The translations under genes and the position numbers were made by a program. 64,000 bases of DNA. It comes from Magnaporthiopsis rhizophila. Lineage: Eukaryota > Ascomycota > Sordariomycetes > Magnaporthales > Magnaporthaceae. Shown one piece after another: positions 1-11,505 of this stretch. The notes beneath the pieces were generated by a model. The model made no database searches. It was not told the origin of the DNA and worked only from the letters and a program-made list of their open reading frames with translations. The DNA is taken from positions 62,001-126,000 of the forward strand of contig PYSS01000037.1 in the NCBI GenBank assembly GCA_003049465.1, read 5' to 3'. Every line of letters begins with the position of its first letter. Position 1 is the first letter of the stretch.

Positions 1-1749
1 CCATCATCCTCCTGCGCGATCTCGTCCGACATGGCAAAACGGCGATTGTTGGCAGTCGGCCGCCACACATAGGCAATCCACGCGACATCGGCAAAGTACA
101 CCAGGTTCAGCCACCCATCAAGCACAAACCATCGCGTTTTCCAGTGGAACGGCACGTAGTCGGGATCCCTCGAGGACGCAAACGAAAAGCTGTTGAAAAA
201 GAAGAAGCCGAAGAGGACGATGATGCTGATCAAGATGCACCACCAAAGCTTCTTGTACATGCTTGCCTTTGCGCTCTGCTTCCGCTCCTTGAGGTCCTTG
301 AGGGTCATGTTGAGGGAGTTCAGCGTCCAGACGTAAAAGGCGGTTAGCGTCCCCGCCAACGGGAGAACGATCAGCAGGACAAATGGCCCTGTGATGCGAA
401 CACAGCAATGTCAGCAGTTTGATCAGGGAGAAAGAGCTGTGAAGCGCAAAGGTGGGCGCCATCCGGCCGCCGTCACTTACCTGCAGTGTCTGGAGTGATC
501 AGAAGGCTAGTGATGGCATACACCAGGCCAAAGACGAAATGGGCGATGGCTAGCCAGCGAACATAGACCATGGTTTTGCCAAGCGTCGGCTTGACAACAC
601 CGTAACCCATACAGACGATGAGCAGTAGAAAAAAGGAAAACGAGTTCCTCACGGCATTGAGCACGGCGACCAAGACGAGCAGCACTCTGGAACCCACGTT
701 GGAGCCGGCGCGGTTGAGGTAGTCGTAAAATCCCCAGGTGAGCAGCATCTCGACAACGAGGAACAGCAGGATGGCTGTTATGTAGTTCTGCACGGGGAGG
801 ATGTCGGAGCGGTGCTGGTAGTACAGGAAGCCCCAAAAGACGGCGATCAGTGCATATAGGATGGTTATGCCGCCGTAAAAGGGCAGCTTCGGGATCTGGG
901 CAGCCGGCAGCTCGCCGTATGCATTGCGGAACTCGGCGATAGCGCGGTACTCGGATGCGGTGAGCCCCTCTGTGAATAGGCAGTAGTAGCCCGTGTTCTT
1001 GATGGGGTACTTGATGGGCTGTGGCTCCTTGAGGTGGACGGCCTGGGTGAAGACCTTGTTTGCCGACTCGTTCGTGTTTGCGCCTAGGATAAACTCCCCG
1101 AGCTTCGACTTGTCGCAGAACCCGGCACTGACATGGCTTTCCTCGCAGACAGTGAGTCTCTGTGATTGGCAACGGCGCCGTATTAGCGGTCGCAACGGAC
1201 ATGGCACAATGTCGGCAGCAGCGGAGGCCGTGATGGGGAGGCACACACCCTGGGAACATCGGCAGATGGCGAGAAGAGGACATAGTCCTGGTCCTTCCAC
1301 TCGAACAGCAGCAAGCTGGCGACAGGGTCGTTCTCTGTCTCGACCTTGTCAAACCTGACGAGGATATACGGATCCGAGGGCCCTCCCCATGCGCTTCGGG
1401 AGTACATGCCTGCAAGTGCCCAAACAAGGCGCACCCCGTCAGCAAAGGTGTTGTGATCACATCCGCATGTGCAGTGCTAGATTGAAGGCGCATTGGCTGG
1501 GTAGACGTCTCTACTGACCCATGCATCGCTCACGATTCGCTGGTGTTTGGTCCTGTGACGGGTAGTTCCCGCTGTCAGTCGTGGCCATCCGGATGCTGCC
1601 GGGAGAAGTCGGCAAGCTCGCTTTTCCCATATTTCCGGGGGCGGGGTTAGGTATGACTGGTGAGGAATACTGACCAGCTTTGCTTCCAGCGCCCATGCCG
1701 TCAGCGAGGTCGACAGGACGAGGAGCAGGGTGCAAAGCCGGTCGCGCAT
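1..1749 (-). CDS. PTM1: PTM1-like lung seven-transmembrane receptor family protein (C-terminus cut by window edge)
   Basis: Reconstructed exons on the minus strand: 1671-1749, 1519-1620, 1249-1409, 481-1159 and 388 to the left edge; all junctions are GT-AG and keep frame. The product starts with a signal peptide (Met at 1749, then a Leu-rich core ending near TAWA). A lumenal domain follows, with the family-typical GMYSRSAWGG segment, then seven membrane segments within 481-1159 and 1-388 and a cytoplasmic tail reading RRFAMSDEIAQEDDG at the edge. PTM1/GPR107-type proteins reside in Golgi and endosomal membranes; their precise role is unsettled. The two N-terminal junctions (around 1621-1670 and 1410-1518) are the least certain, because that region is poorly conserved. 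It is divergently arranged with the cyclophilin gene at 2638. Family assignment is firm; the last few residues lie outside the window. Confidence 0.85.
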
Positions 1750-2574
1750 TGTGGCGACGGCACGCGTGTGCACGGGGCGTCTTCCGTGAGAAAAATCAAA
1801 GAGATGGAGAGAGGATGATCAGTTGTAAAAAGGGATAGCAGGTTCGTGATATCGGACACAACCGCAAGTAGTGGAGGCGAACGGGTGTTTGGACGTGGTG
1901 GTGTTGACTGGGTCTTGTTGTTCGCTCTGGTGGGAAGGACCTCCAGTGTCCTTGCTTCAACAGGGATCGAAGGGCTCGGTGCCCGGGTCGTAGCCTCTTT
2001 CTTGCGTCAATCGGTCCTAGACAGCATCAAAAGATTGCTACTAACATTGGTAAGGCGTCGATGGATGTTGGCAGGCTTATGTGTCGTTGATCATTAAGGC
2101 AGTCTAAGTCCAGAGAATGTGCCACTACGCCGCCCAGGCGACGTGGACGTTCCGCCGTGAGGCGACGATTTGGATTCTAGGGTGGGTACGCTATTCGCGG
2201 GGCCGCGGATGCACGTACTGTGGATGTACCAGGTACGTAGGTAGGTACGTATGTACCTGGGTTCCCCATGTGGTTGGCACAGGTAGGCATGTCGGTGCTG
2301 CGGGACCATCCACGTGGAGTGACCTACTTGTACCTGTGCTAAGTACACCTACAACCTGTTTAGCCCCATATTACAAGATTAGCCCACATAAAAACGCCGT
2401 TCCAACCTCCCCCGGCGGACACTCCTGCCTTTTTGCGCCTCACATTTTACCGACGTAGCAGACGGTCCTCTGCGCCAGCTGGTAAACGCAACGACGACAA
2501 CAGACAAATACCCGCTACGGAAAATAGCAGTGAGCCGTATTTGGAGCCGCCAGCCTGCCTGTCCCCGGATCGAG
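1750..2574. promoter_or_regulatory. Divergent promoter region between PTM1-like gene and U-box cyclophilin
   Basis: No convincing coding exon is seen in these 825 bp. It holds the start regions of two genes read in opposite directions. A patch at 2226-2262 is rich in GGTA/GTAC words (AGGTACGTAGGTAGGTACGT), one of several such patches in noncoding parts of the window. An open frame with an ATG at 2433 runs to a stop overlapping the cyclophilin start codon. Confidence 0.5.
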
Positions 2575-2636
2575 GTAGGTGCCTCGAGCCTGATATTCGC
2601 CGCCGCCCGGGTACGTCAGTCGCATTTCTGATACAG
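2575..2636 (+). other. Possible 5'-UTR intron directly before the cyclophilin start codon
   Basis: GTAGGT at 2575 and ATACAG ending at 2636 bracket 62 nt immediately upstream of the ATG at 2638. Length and borders fit the introns of neighbouring genes. If it is spliced, the upstream open frame beginning at 2433 changes its ending. If it is not, that frame (70 codons) ends at TAA 2643-2645, overlapping the main start. Inferred from splice-site appearance only. Confidence 0.35.
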
Positions 2637-2637
2637 G

Positions 2638-4451
2638 ATGGGTAAGGGCACAGACAAGCTCTACATCACGCACTCGGAATGGAGCTCGTCCGACTCATTT
2701 TCGGCGAGTGCGGGGGCGCGTACAAATCCGCGTGAGGGCCGACTGAGGAGGCTGCCGTTCAACTTCTGTGCCGCCAGCCTCCAGCCGTTCAAGAACCCCG
2801 TCTGCACACGCGATGGCACCGTCTTCGATGTCGAGGTCATAGGCGCCTGGCTCCAAAAGAACAGCACGAACCCCGTAACCGGCGCGCCGCTTGCGCCCAA
2901 GGACCTGATCAAGCTCAACTTCACCCGCAATGCCGATCCGGCTGGCGACGCCCAGGGCGGCGACCTGATCGACCCCGTCTCGTACAAGGTCTTGACCGAC
3001 AACACGCATATCGTCGCCGTCCGACACGGCTCCTACGCAAACGTCTTCTCGTGGGACACGATCGAACGAATGAACATCAAGACCAAGATGTGGCGCGATC
3101 TTGTTGACGACCAAGAGTTTTCCCGCGCCGATGTAATCACCCTGCAGGATCCTCAGGACGCTGCCGGCCGGGACCTGTCTCGCTTCAAGCACCTGCGCGA
3201 TGGCGGCGATGCCATCCTCACTCCCGAGCAGGAAGAGGAGAGGAAGGCAGGGGACATCAATGTCGCCGCCTTGGGCACCATGGGCGAAAAGGCCCTGAAG
3301 GCCAGAGAGGCCGTTGAGAGGGCGCGCCAGCTCAGGGCCTCGGGCGGCGACGTGAATGCATCGGCGGGCAGGAGCCTGGTCAGGGCGGCAACGGCTGGGG
3401 CTGCCCAACGCCCCGCTCAGTCGGCTTCTGGGGGCATCGCCACGCACACACATGCCAAAAATGCCGCTGTGTACACAACGGGCAAGGCCGCCGCGAGCTT
3501 TACGAGCACCAGCCTGACGCCGGTGACCAGCGGCGAGAGGGCGGTAATGTCGGACGAGGAGTGGATGCTCAAGCCCAAGCGCGTCAAGAACCAGGGATAT
3601 GCGAGGATAGAGACAAATCACGGGGACCTCACCATCGAACTGCATACCGACACGGCGCCCAAGGCTGTCTGGAACTTCGTGAAGCTTTCCCAAAAGGGCT
3701 ACTACAAGGGCGTAACCTTCCACAGGAACATCAAGAATTTCATGATCCAGGTATGCTGCCAGCACGAAGACATGAATGGCGAGTGGAGCCAGTGCTAACC
3801 TGTCGTTACCTCATCAAGACCGGTGATCCTTCGGGCACAGGCAGGGGCGGTGCCAGCATATGGGGGAAGAACTTCGAGGACGAGTTCGACGGGCCGCGCA
3901 CGCACTCGGCGAGGGGCGTGGTGAGCATGGCGAACAAGGGCAAAAACACGAACTCGAGCCAGTTCTTCATCACGTACAGGCCGACCAAGCATCTCGACCG
4001 GAAGCACACGATATTCGGCCGGGTCGTGGACGGCATGGATGTGCTCGCCAAGCTTGAGGATGTGCCGACGGACGGATCCGACAGGCCCCTCAACAAGATT
4101 GTCATGAAGGACGTGGCCGTCTTCGTCGACCCGTTCGAGGAGTTTCTCAAGGAGAAAGGCATTCAGGAGAAGGCCGAGGCAGAAAAGTCCGATATGCGGC
4201 AGCGTGTGACCGACGACGACAAGGTCACATGGACGGGCAAGCGCATTCGACGAGACGATGGAAGCTCGCTGGTTTCGGACGACAGCGGCGCCGGCAAGGT
4301 TGGCAAATACCTCAAGCTGCCGGGGCAGGACACAGCCCGAGAGGGCAATAATGCCCAGGGCGCCGGCGCTGGTATGGACGACGACTCATGGGAAGCTCCG
4401 GAACCAAAGAAGAGGAAAGTAGGCGGATTTGGGAATTTCGATAATTGGTAG
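2638..4451 (+). CDS. U-box cyclophilin-type peptidyl-prolyl cis-trans isomerase (PPIL2/Cyp60 family)
   Basis: Two exons, 2638-3750 and 3819-4451; the intron begins GTATGC and has a GCTAAC branch site. The product is 581 aa. Residues about 40-110 form a degenerate U-box (NPVCTRDGTVFDVEVIGAWL). The cyclophilin domain spans about 320-475 with the catalytic FHR and the SSQFFITY motif. The position of the cyclosporin-contacting Trp of CypA is His (KHLDRKHTIFG), so weak cyclosporin binding is expected. The C-terminus carries PKKRKV, identical to the classic SV40-type nuclear signal, and ends GFGNFDNW as in fungal relatives. Family members are nuclear, combine ubiquitin-ligase-like and prolyl isomerase folds and associate with spliceosomes. 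The start MGKGTDKLYITHSEW is the family-typical N-terminus. It converges on the Zn2Cys6 gene with only 90 bp between stops. Confidence 0.95.
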
Positions 4452-4541
4452 TAAAACAACCAGGCGGTTACCTATCAATTTACGGCTTATCTTGAAATAC
4501 AAAATGCGGGAAAGGATCCATTACCCGTTATTATCGGCATA

Positions 4542-6765
4542 TCAGACAACTTCTTCTCGACCCTCCCCTGGCTCCTGCCAAACCGAAAGCTCCATCCAAC
4601 GGGGAACGACACGGCGGTTCTGCATAATGGATGCTATTTCCTTGGCTTGCTGTAGGCCTGATCCCTTGTATATCTCTTGCAGCCTGTTGATGCAGTAGGT
4701 CTTCATGGCGGATGAGCATACCGAGGACATGCCGACATGGTACAGGGGCCACACCATGTTGTTGCCGGCCGAGGCCAGCAGCATCAGGCGGTGAGTCTCT
4801 TCGTCTGGATATCGACTTCGTGTAGGGTTCAAGAGGGTAGGGCCGCTGTCGTCGAGAACGATGTCCGCAACGGGGACCGCTGCGGGATCCGCAGAACGGC
4901 AGGCTGAAGTGGGTACCGTGCTCGCGGAAGGGAACGGCGCCGCCGGCTGCTCGCGTCGCGCTTGGAGTGGCGGAGCACGGACTTCGACGGTGGCAATGGG
5001 AGTGGCAGCGCCGGGAATGATGGGGCCGGCGAGCAGGCCGAGGGCCTGTGGCACGCTGGCCACTATTGCGCGACACAGCTTTGGGAGCCTTGCCCTGGCG
5101 GCCGCAAAGGCGGCGGCGTGTCGAGGCGGAACACAGGCCGGGTCGACGTATCGGTACCGGCTGTGTATCTCGGTCAGGATGGTCTCGAGGATGAGCAGGC
5201 GGCAGGAACGGAACCCGTTCCAGATGGCGGCCTTGCCCATGTTTGGGTAAACGTGGCAGATGCCGTCAAAGACGTCCTTGTGCGGGAAGTGTAGCCGTAA
5301 GGTGCGGTAGCGGTAGCTGGAGGGCAAATTGGCGATGACATGCTCGAAGTCGTCATCCATCTTGATGAGACGTTCTATGGCAGCCTCGGGGGTGTCGAAG
5401 TTGCCGCTCCGGACCTCATGCCGGAACTCGAGGACTCGGTAGATGGGCATGGACACTTCTATGCGCGACTCGGGGGCGTTAAGCGACCTGAACCGGCGCG
5501 ACAGCTCGGCGCGCAGGTCCAGCACCGACTGGGGCATGGGCACGCCCTGCTGGATGCAGCTCAGAATGACGACCTGACAGAGCATCATGAACATCTTGAT
5601 TCCGGCGCGGGTGCGAAACTGGCCAACGCCACGGATCTTGGCCAGGACGGCCGCGCCGTTGACGTGCTCGTGCCAGGCCTTGACGGTGCCGCCGGCTGTG
5701 CGGGCGTCGCGGTCGGTGATCATCTCGAACAAGCCCAGGATCAGGATGGACAGCATGGTGGTGTCCTTGACGGCCTCGCCGGGCACGCGGAGGGCGGTGT
5801 TGATCAGGCGCAGGGCGGTGCCATAGCTCTTCCTGGCGCTGTCCATGACGTCGCCGGAGCGCGTCATGTTGGCCAGGCCGGCCAGACCGACGGCTGTCAT
5901 GCTGGCCATGACGCTGTCAACCTCGCCGAGTTCGTGGGGTGCATCCGACAGGGTCCGGGGCCTCCACACGTCGTAGATGAAGTCAAATCTTTGGTGGCAG
6001 GCCTTCTCGTCGATAGCGACGAAGCGGGAGAAGAAGAAGGCAGTGCCCCGCTCCTGGTAGGTCGGGTTCAGCGCGTACATGACCGACGGGGACCTGTGCC
6101 AGTCCGGGACACGGGTCACGGCGGGCGGCGCCGGCAGCTGAAGCAGGGACTCCGGGTCCCGGGACGAACAGGCAGACCGCGTCAGGACGCACAGGCCCCT
6201 GGAGCCATTGGGCTCGGGGGATGCGTTGTCGGATTCGGAGGCCGACAGCGGCTGGTCGTGGGATGCGCCAAGGGCGGCATCGGGGTCCCTGCGACGAGCC
6301 TTGGCCTTGGCTTTTTTTATGACGTGCGAACTCTCATCTCGGAACATGAGATCCACCTGGTTGCGATAGCCCGGGCATTCTGCCTGCCTCTTTTCGCACT
6401 GGCCGCAGGCAGGCTCCCGCTGGTCACACTGTGGAGCGTCAACAGGAGGAGGAGGAGGAGGAGGTAGAAAAGGGGTGATGAGGGGAAAAGGACTATCCGG
6501 CCGGGGCAAACCATACGGACGAACGGCGCCGCGCTGATGGCCGCGACGGAACGCCGGCTGCAGGGGCCAGGTGTTGTTTGGGTTCCATGGGCAGGAAGTA
6601 AGAGGACGCGCGGATGGTGAGCATAGGGGAATCATGGGGCTGAAGCAAAGGAGCTAGACTGGCAGATCATGTGGTGCTATGTGGGTGGCTAGTCTAATGG
6701 CTTACCCTAATCTTGCGCTCGCGGCAGTTCGAGCACCCCTTGGAGGGCTTCCCGCAGTATACCAT
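4542..6765 (-). CDS. Zn2Cys6 fungal-type transcription factor
   Basis: Two exons: 6706-6765 (20 codons) and 4542-6428. The intron lies inside the zinc cluster. Joined, the N-terminus reads KGCSNCRERKIRCDQREPAC followed by GQC and a sixth Cys, a perfect Cx2Cx6Cx6Cx2Cx6C binuclear cluster at residues 11-38. The product is 648 aa. A basic KKAKAKARRR stretch follows the cluster, and the rest matches the C-terminal fungal transcription factor domain layout (helical, FFFSRFVAIDEKACHQRFDF segment about residue 165). A DNA-binding nuclear regulator is expected; the target pathway cannot be told from sequence, and no biosynthetic cluster lies beside it. The residues about 500-560 are low in complexity (Ala/Pro rich). 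The 277-nt intron is long for this window and contains GGA/TCC repeats near 6440-6465. Confidence 0.92.
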
Positions 6766-8108
6766 GGCGCGGAGAGAGGCGTCTTGCTTTCGGACGTCGG
6801 CAAAGGTGGCTTGCTGCTAGCTGGCTGCAGGCAAGACAAGAGGGAAGTTTACCAGGCGGCCCTACCTCGCACCTAGGAGATGGACGGGTTTGGCGGTTGT
6901 GGGCTGGGTCCAGCGCACCCAGAACATTTGACCTGCTTTTCTCGACCGTCATCTGCGGCGAGGATTGGGGGTGTTCTCTGGACGGACAGGTCGGGGTTCA
7001 AATGGAAGGCGAGGAGCCGTCGCGACCGGGTGGCGCAGCCGGGCAGTCTCTTTTTCAGCTCGCCCATCCCGCGGCAATATGACGATGGAGGAAAATGGCG
7101 CCGGGGAGGAAGCCCAAAAAAAAAAAAAAAAAAAAAAAAAAAAGCCGGGGTCAGGTGTCGCCGTCGTTCTGAATCCTCCGGATTGGAGGGGTGGCTGGTG
7201 GCTGTGAGCCCAGGCCTTAGCCAACGAGAGATGCAGCTACAGGGAGCGAGGCGATCGCCGCTGCTATTTTGGGATTTCTGCAACCACCCAAGGCAGACTA
7301 AGTAAGCCTGCAGCTCGTGTACATCTGCGCTCGTCGTAAGTTCAACAACCCCATGTTCTATTTATTTCGGATACAAGCAGTAGGGAAGGACACAAGAGAC
7401 AGGAAACAATGTTGGAAATATGAACTGATACCAGAATGGACATTACCGAACTGTGAACACCAGACACCCCTTTAAATTGGCACGTTGCATTTGCCTCCTC
7501 CCTTCGTAGCGCTGACACGTCGCTTTCTACCGGAGCCCACGGTTCGGTCCGTTCGTTGGTTGACGACTCCCTATCGATGACCAGCCCGCTGGCGGACATA
7601 GTCCTGCCGAGTCGTCTAGACGCAAGGCCTCGGGCTAGGCCGCCCTAGTAGATGCGGGTGCAAGGTAGCAGCAGCAGTCTGACAGCAGTCACGCCGTGCA
7701 ATCGACATGTGAAGAGAGCCCGGGCCCCCTCGCCCTCCCACTCGCGGCCGAGCAGCGACAGTGTACGCAACCGTGATGGCTTCGAACGGCCTGGGCCTGG
7801 CCCGGGCTATACGCATTGTCGTGCGTTCTGTGCCATGCTTGCAGCGGCCAATGATATCATATGTCGATTGGGCTGATGTGTACCTAGGTAGGTAGAGAGA
7901 ATGAGCATGGTTTGATCTAGACGTGTCTGCCTCATGCTTGCCTTCGTTGTTCTGTCTGCTCTATATCTCTCCCATCTCACCGATCCGGAAACTTGCGCCC
8001 ATCTCTCCTCACGACTATTGTCTACACCATCATCGTATAGACTCGTCCCCCGTCACCGCCGTGACAAGTCGTCTTTGGAAGCACCCGCCGGCCCCTGGAG
8101 CAGCAACC
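6766..8108. other. Intergenic region, divergent promoters; poly(A) tract
   Basis: No gene seen. It lies between the divergent Zn2Cys6 and DUF7702 genes. It holds a run of 28 A at 7116-7143 and the word TACCTAGGTAGGTA at 7881-7894. The short open frames here are driven by the homopolymer (poly-Lys or poly-Phe) and were not called. Confidence 0.5.
7116..7143. repeat. Poly(A) homopolymer, 28 nt
   Basis: Uninterrupted run of 28 A on the plus strand, flanked by GC-rich unique sequence. No target-site duplication or retrocopied ORF is visible next to it. Confidence 0.9.
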
Positions 8109-8965
8109 ATGGCGCCACTGACTACGCTCAACCGCATCTCGATCGCCGAGATATGCGTCTATACACCGTCGCTGGCCATACGTCACGGCTTCCGGCGCTC
8201 ATCGGGCTGGTTCTACCTTATCCTCTTCTCCGTCATCCGCCTGCTGGCGGCCTCGCTGCAGCTCGCCACGATCAACAGCCCCGACAATATTGGCCCCGTG
8301 GTCGGTGCCATGTCCCTGCAGGCCGCCGGGCTCTCGCCCCTGATCCTCGTTTCAATCAGCCTCCTCGGCCGCGTGTCTGCAAACATCACTAAGAGCAGCA
8401 ACGTGGCCGGCCTTCACCCTCACGTCTTCAAGCTGCTGCACGTCGTCGTCCTGATCGGCCTCATCCTGTCCATAGTCGGAGGGAACAAACTGGGCGGCAG
8501 CATCAGCGATCTCCAAGCCCAGCCTGGCGGCTCATCCGGCGCCCTCGGCTCCCTGCAGACCCCGGGCGAGTCGCGGGCTGGCATCGGACTGATGCTGGCC
8601 GGCTTCGGCATCCTAGTCGCGGCCACTGCCGCCCTGGCGCTCCAGAGCCGGTCTATAGAGGCGGGCGAACGCCGGGTGCTGAGCGCAGTTGCAGCCGCGC
8701 TCCCCTTCATCGCTGTCCGCATTGTGTACTCGGCAATCGCGACGTACCATTCGTCCAACAGGGGGACTTCCGCTGGTTCGACGCCGGCCCCTCGTACTAT
8801 AGCTACGTGATCGGCATGGATGTCTGCATGGAGATGTGCGCGGTACTCATTCTCCCTATATCCGGCCTGCTCATCCATCAACTGCGTATAGCCGTTTCGA
8901 GCGATGCTCCTTCCACACCGCCCGCTGACTCCCAGGCAACAAGCCATTGCCACGCTGAGAAGTAA
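8109..8965 (+). CDS. DUF7702-type integral membrane protein with a frame break or unrecognised 59-nt intron
   Basis: ATG at 8109 sits in a good context (CAACCATGGCG). The frame encodes a polytopic membrane protein with about seven hydrophobic segments and the family's opening (MAPLTTLNRISIAEICVYTP) and LHPHVFKLLHVVVLIGLIL segment. The reading frame fails near 8761. Downstream, the +2 frame continues with GDFRWFDAGPSYYSYVIGMD, a final membrane helix and a stop at 8963-8965. One extra G in the five-G run at 8761-8765 would give one 285-aa protein of normal family layout. Alternatively, a 59-nt intron 8744-8802 (GTACCA...TATAG) also restores frame (265 aa) but deletes the loop and lacks a clear branch site. 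The function of DUF7702 proteins is unknown. I favour a one-base indel (sequencing error or a real recent lesion). Confidence 0.75.
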
Positions 8966-9226
8966 GAGCGGATAGAAGGAAGGGGAAGACAATTACGGGC
9001 AGCTAGAAATGATGTAAGACCTAGTTAACTCTGTCCAAGAATAGTGCCGTTGTATGATTAGTTTACGCGGGAAGTTCTCTCAATGCAGAGCCCCCCGAGT
9101 GGATGTTTTCAGCGCTGGATTGGATGAAACGGTGATTTCGACATTCTTGGATTGTTTGTATACAGTGGATGTATTAGATACAAGGAAACAACTCAGCCCT
9201 GTCGCAGTCACTGGCGGAGAAAGGGG

Positions 9227-11059
9227 CTAGACAGCCACATCGCCCCCAAACCCGACGGGGCGGCGGCTGCCATCATTCTCCGGCAAAACGGCCATGACTT
9301 TGTATATCCTACCCATGCCGTTCGGGCCACGGTCGACGAGCCTCTTCCAGGCACGCTCGATGTCAGCGGCCTTTGCTTGGCCTGACCCGCTGGCCTTGGC
9401 CAGTGCCTCGGCCCGCTCTCGGATGCCCATCGTTTCGAGGAAGGCACCTTGCTCGACGGGGCCGTGTACCTCGACGCCCTCGCTGGTTCGAGTGGCTGCC
9501 TCAGCGATAGCGGCAAAATCAACGTCGACACTCAGATCCGTGAGGCCAGGCTCCACAAACGGGCTGACGCGCCGGTGCCGGCGGATGCCGCGAAGCGAGT
9601 TGATGGGCACCGTGCCGTCTCCCGGGCCATAGTCAAGAATAAGTGCCGCACCGCTAGGGCGAGCCTTGGGATGCTGGAGTGAGCCGCCGATGCGCAATGC
9701 TATGTCTGAGGCGTAGAGCGCCGCGTCCGGGCACACCTCAATCAGCGCACCTGGCATCTGCCTCAGCGCCCTTAGCCGTGCTGATGACTGTGGAAGGTAT
9801 CGCGAGTGCCGTGTTGCCACTGGAGACAGGGTCATCTGGAAATCTGGCGGTGGCGTACCCGCGCGCAGGTCCACGGGTGTGTTGAGGCTGTCGTGCGTTG
9901 ACCCCGGAGGGGATGGAGATACCATCATCTCACGCCACTCGAGCGCCGGCTTGCCTGTCTTGTCTGCGGGGTTATCGGGAGAAGACTCACGGGGAGTCGG
10001 CACCGAGGCGTTGAGGAAGGCATGGATGGGCAACGCGTCAAAGAACTCGTGTGCCACTATGAAGGGAGTTTTGGCGGCGTCTAGAGACAGAAGCATAGAG
10101 GATGCATTAGGAGCCGCGTGTGCGAGCGTGCGACAGGGGGGCAAAGGCAGAGAGTGTCGCCTCACCGTAGGGGATGGACTTGACAGTCTCTGTCCAGACG
10201 ATGGGGATTTCCATGTGCTTGCAGACGCTATGGTAGCCAACCTTGGACTCGGTCATGGGGGCATCTTCCCCACAGAGCAGGTTCTTCTGGGACATCCTTA
10301 GTTCGGGGCTGGCCTCGACCATGTAGACAGCATCGATGGTTTGCGCCATGTCCCCGAATCTGCGAAGCGCCTGTCAGGAAACGGCGCAGTCAGCAAGCCG
10401 GACCACTGACCACACCAAATCTGCCGGACGGGCGAGGGGCACCGGCGCAGGAATTTATTAGGGCAAGCATACCCGGAGCATGTCGTCCATCAGAGTGCCC
10501 CTACCCGGTCCGAGCTCGATGAGCTCGACGCCACGGGCGGGGCGGCCCTGGGATATCCATTCGGCAACGAACCAGATGGCGATAAGCTCGCCAAAAACCT
10601 GGGAAACCTCGGGGGACGTGACAAAGTCGCCCTTGACACCAAACTGGTCTCGGCCGTCCCCGAGAGCACCTGTGTAATAGCCACCGAGGTCCGAGGTCAG
10701 GCACATGCGCATGTAGCTCGCAAGCGGGACCGGCCCTGTAGCCTGCTCATAGGTCGATTCACTCTCTCGGGTTAGTGAGTCGAGCTCACTGTGCCGCGCA
10801 GTGTGGGAGAGCTGTGGGTCCGACATACCGAGATGGCGGCAGCCAGCTGCTCGGCCAGTGGTGTTGACCACTTTCGCTCCTGTGCGTCCGGTTGTTGCTG
10901 CTGTTGTTGGTACTGCTGCTCCTGGCAGCGGTTGGTTGTGGGTGCCGTGAAGCTACGCAGGTCCAACGGCGATAGAGGCCGTACCGGCGTCCTGGGGCGG
11001 AGGCAGAAGGCCTGCACGCCGCGCCTGGACACAATCGAGCGAGCGAACATGGGCCCCAT
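9227..11059 (-). CDS. NDUFAF7: Mitochondrial protein-arginine methyltransferase of the NDUFAF7/MidA family
   Basis: Four exons on the minus strand: 10829-11059, 10473-10742, 10166-10370 and 9227-10080, all GT-AG and in frame, giving 519 aa. The first about 40 residues are Arg-rich without acids (MGPMFARSIVSRRGVQAFCL), a mitochondrial presequence. It is followed by a Gln-rich linker. The methyltransferase fold shows GDFVTSPEVSQVFGELIAIW and the SAM-binding loop ELGPGRGTLMDDMLR in exon 2, and FIVAHEFFDALPIHAF in exon 4. In animals NDUFAF7 methylates an arginine of complex I subunit NDUFS2 in the matrix and is needed for early complex I assembly; the same role is inferred here. It is divergently arranged with the CDK11-type gene across 446 bp. 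Confidence 0.93.
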
Positions 11060-11505
11060 CTTCGCTTCTAAGCTAGCGATCCCATCTCGAGAGAACGCCG
11101 TTCACCAGGTTGTTTGTGGGATGACCTCTGCAGGTATTTGTAGCCGGCGATAAGAGCAATGTTCATGGGTGCTTCCCAGAACGGGTTCCAACATCTGGCA
11201 CAGGCTCGTACCAGCAGGGGAAAGCTCGGGCTGTTTTAGCTGTGGAGTTGAGCTCCAGCGTCGTATGTGGTTGCATGTGCCTGCAGCTTGGCGCACTATC
11301 TGCAGCTGAGGTCGTCCGATGATGATGGTGTGGCGCGCGAAAGAGCGGGGCCCTGGGCGCTATACCCATGCACATCTACCGATCGCGACGGCATGCTGGT
11401 TGGGGCCCGCCGCGCCGCCATCCAGACGCCGCCACCACTTCGACCTGCACCACCACACGCCGCCTATTCCTATTGCCATCTGGTGTGCCGCAGCTCTTGC
11501 TCGCC

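Noticed and set aside
507..1526. 339-codon minus-strand open frame overlapping the PTM1-like gene
   Set aside because: It is in a different frame from the membrane protein and reads through its introns; Arg/Pro-rich, shadow composition.
2695..3765. 356-codon minus-strand open frame over the cyclophilin gene
   Set aside because: Mirror of the cyclophilin coding exon; its composition is the reverse image and no family is recognised.
5340..6467. 375-codon plus-strand open frame over the Zn2Cys6 gene
   Set aside because: Antisense shadow of a well-supported exon; it has no domain features and results from GC-rich third positions.
6880..7305. 141-codon frame containing a poly-Lys run
   Set aside because: The run is the translated A28 homopolymer; there is no conserved context.
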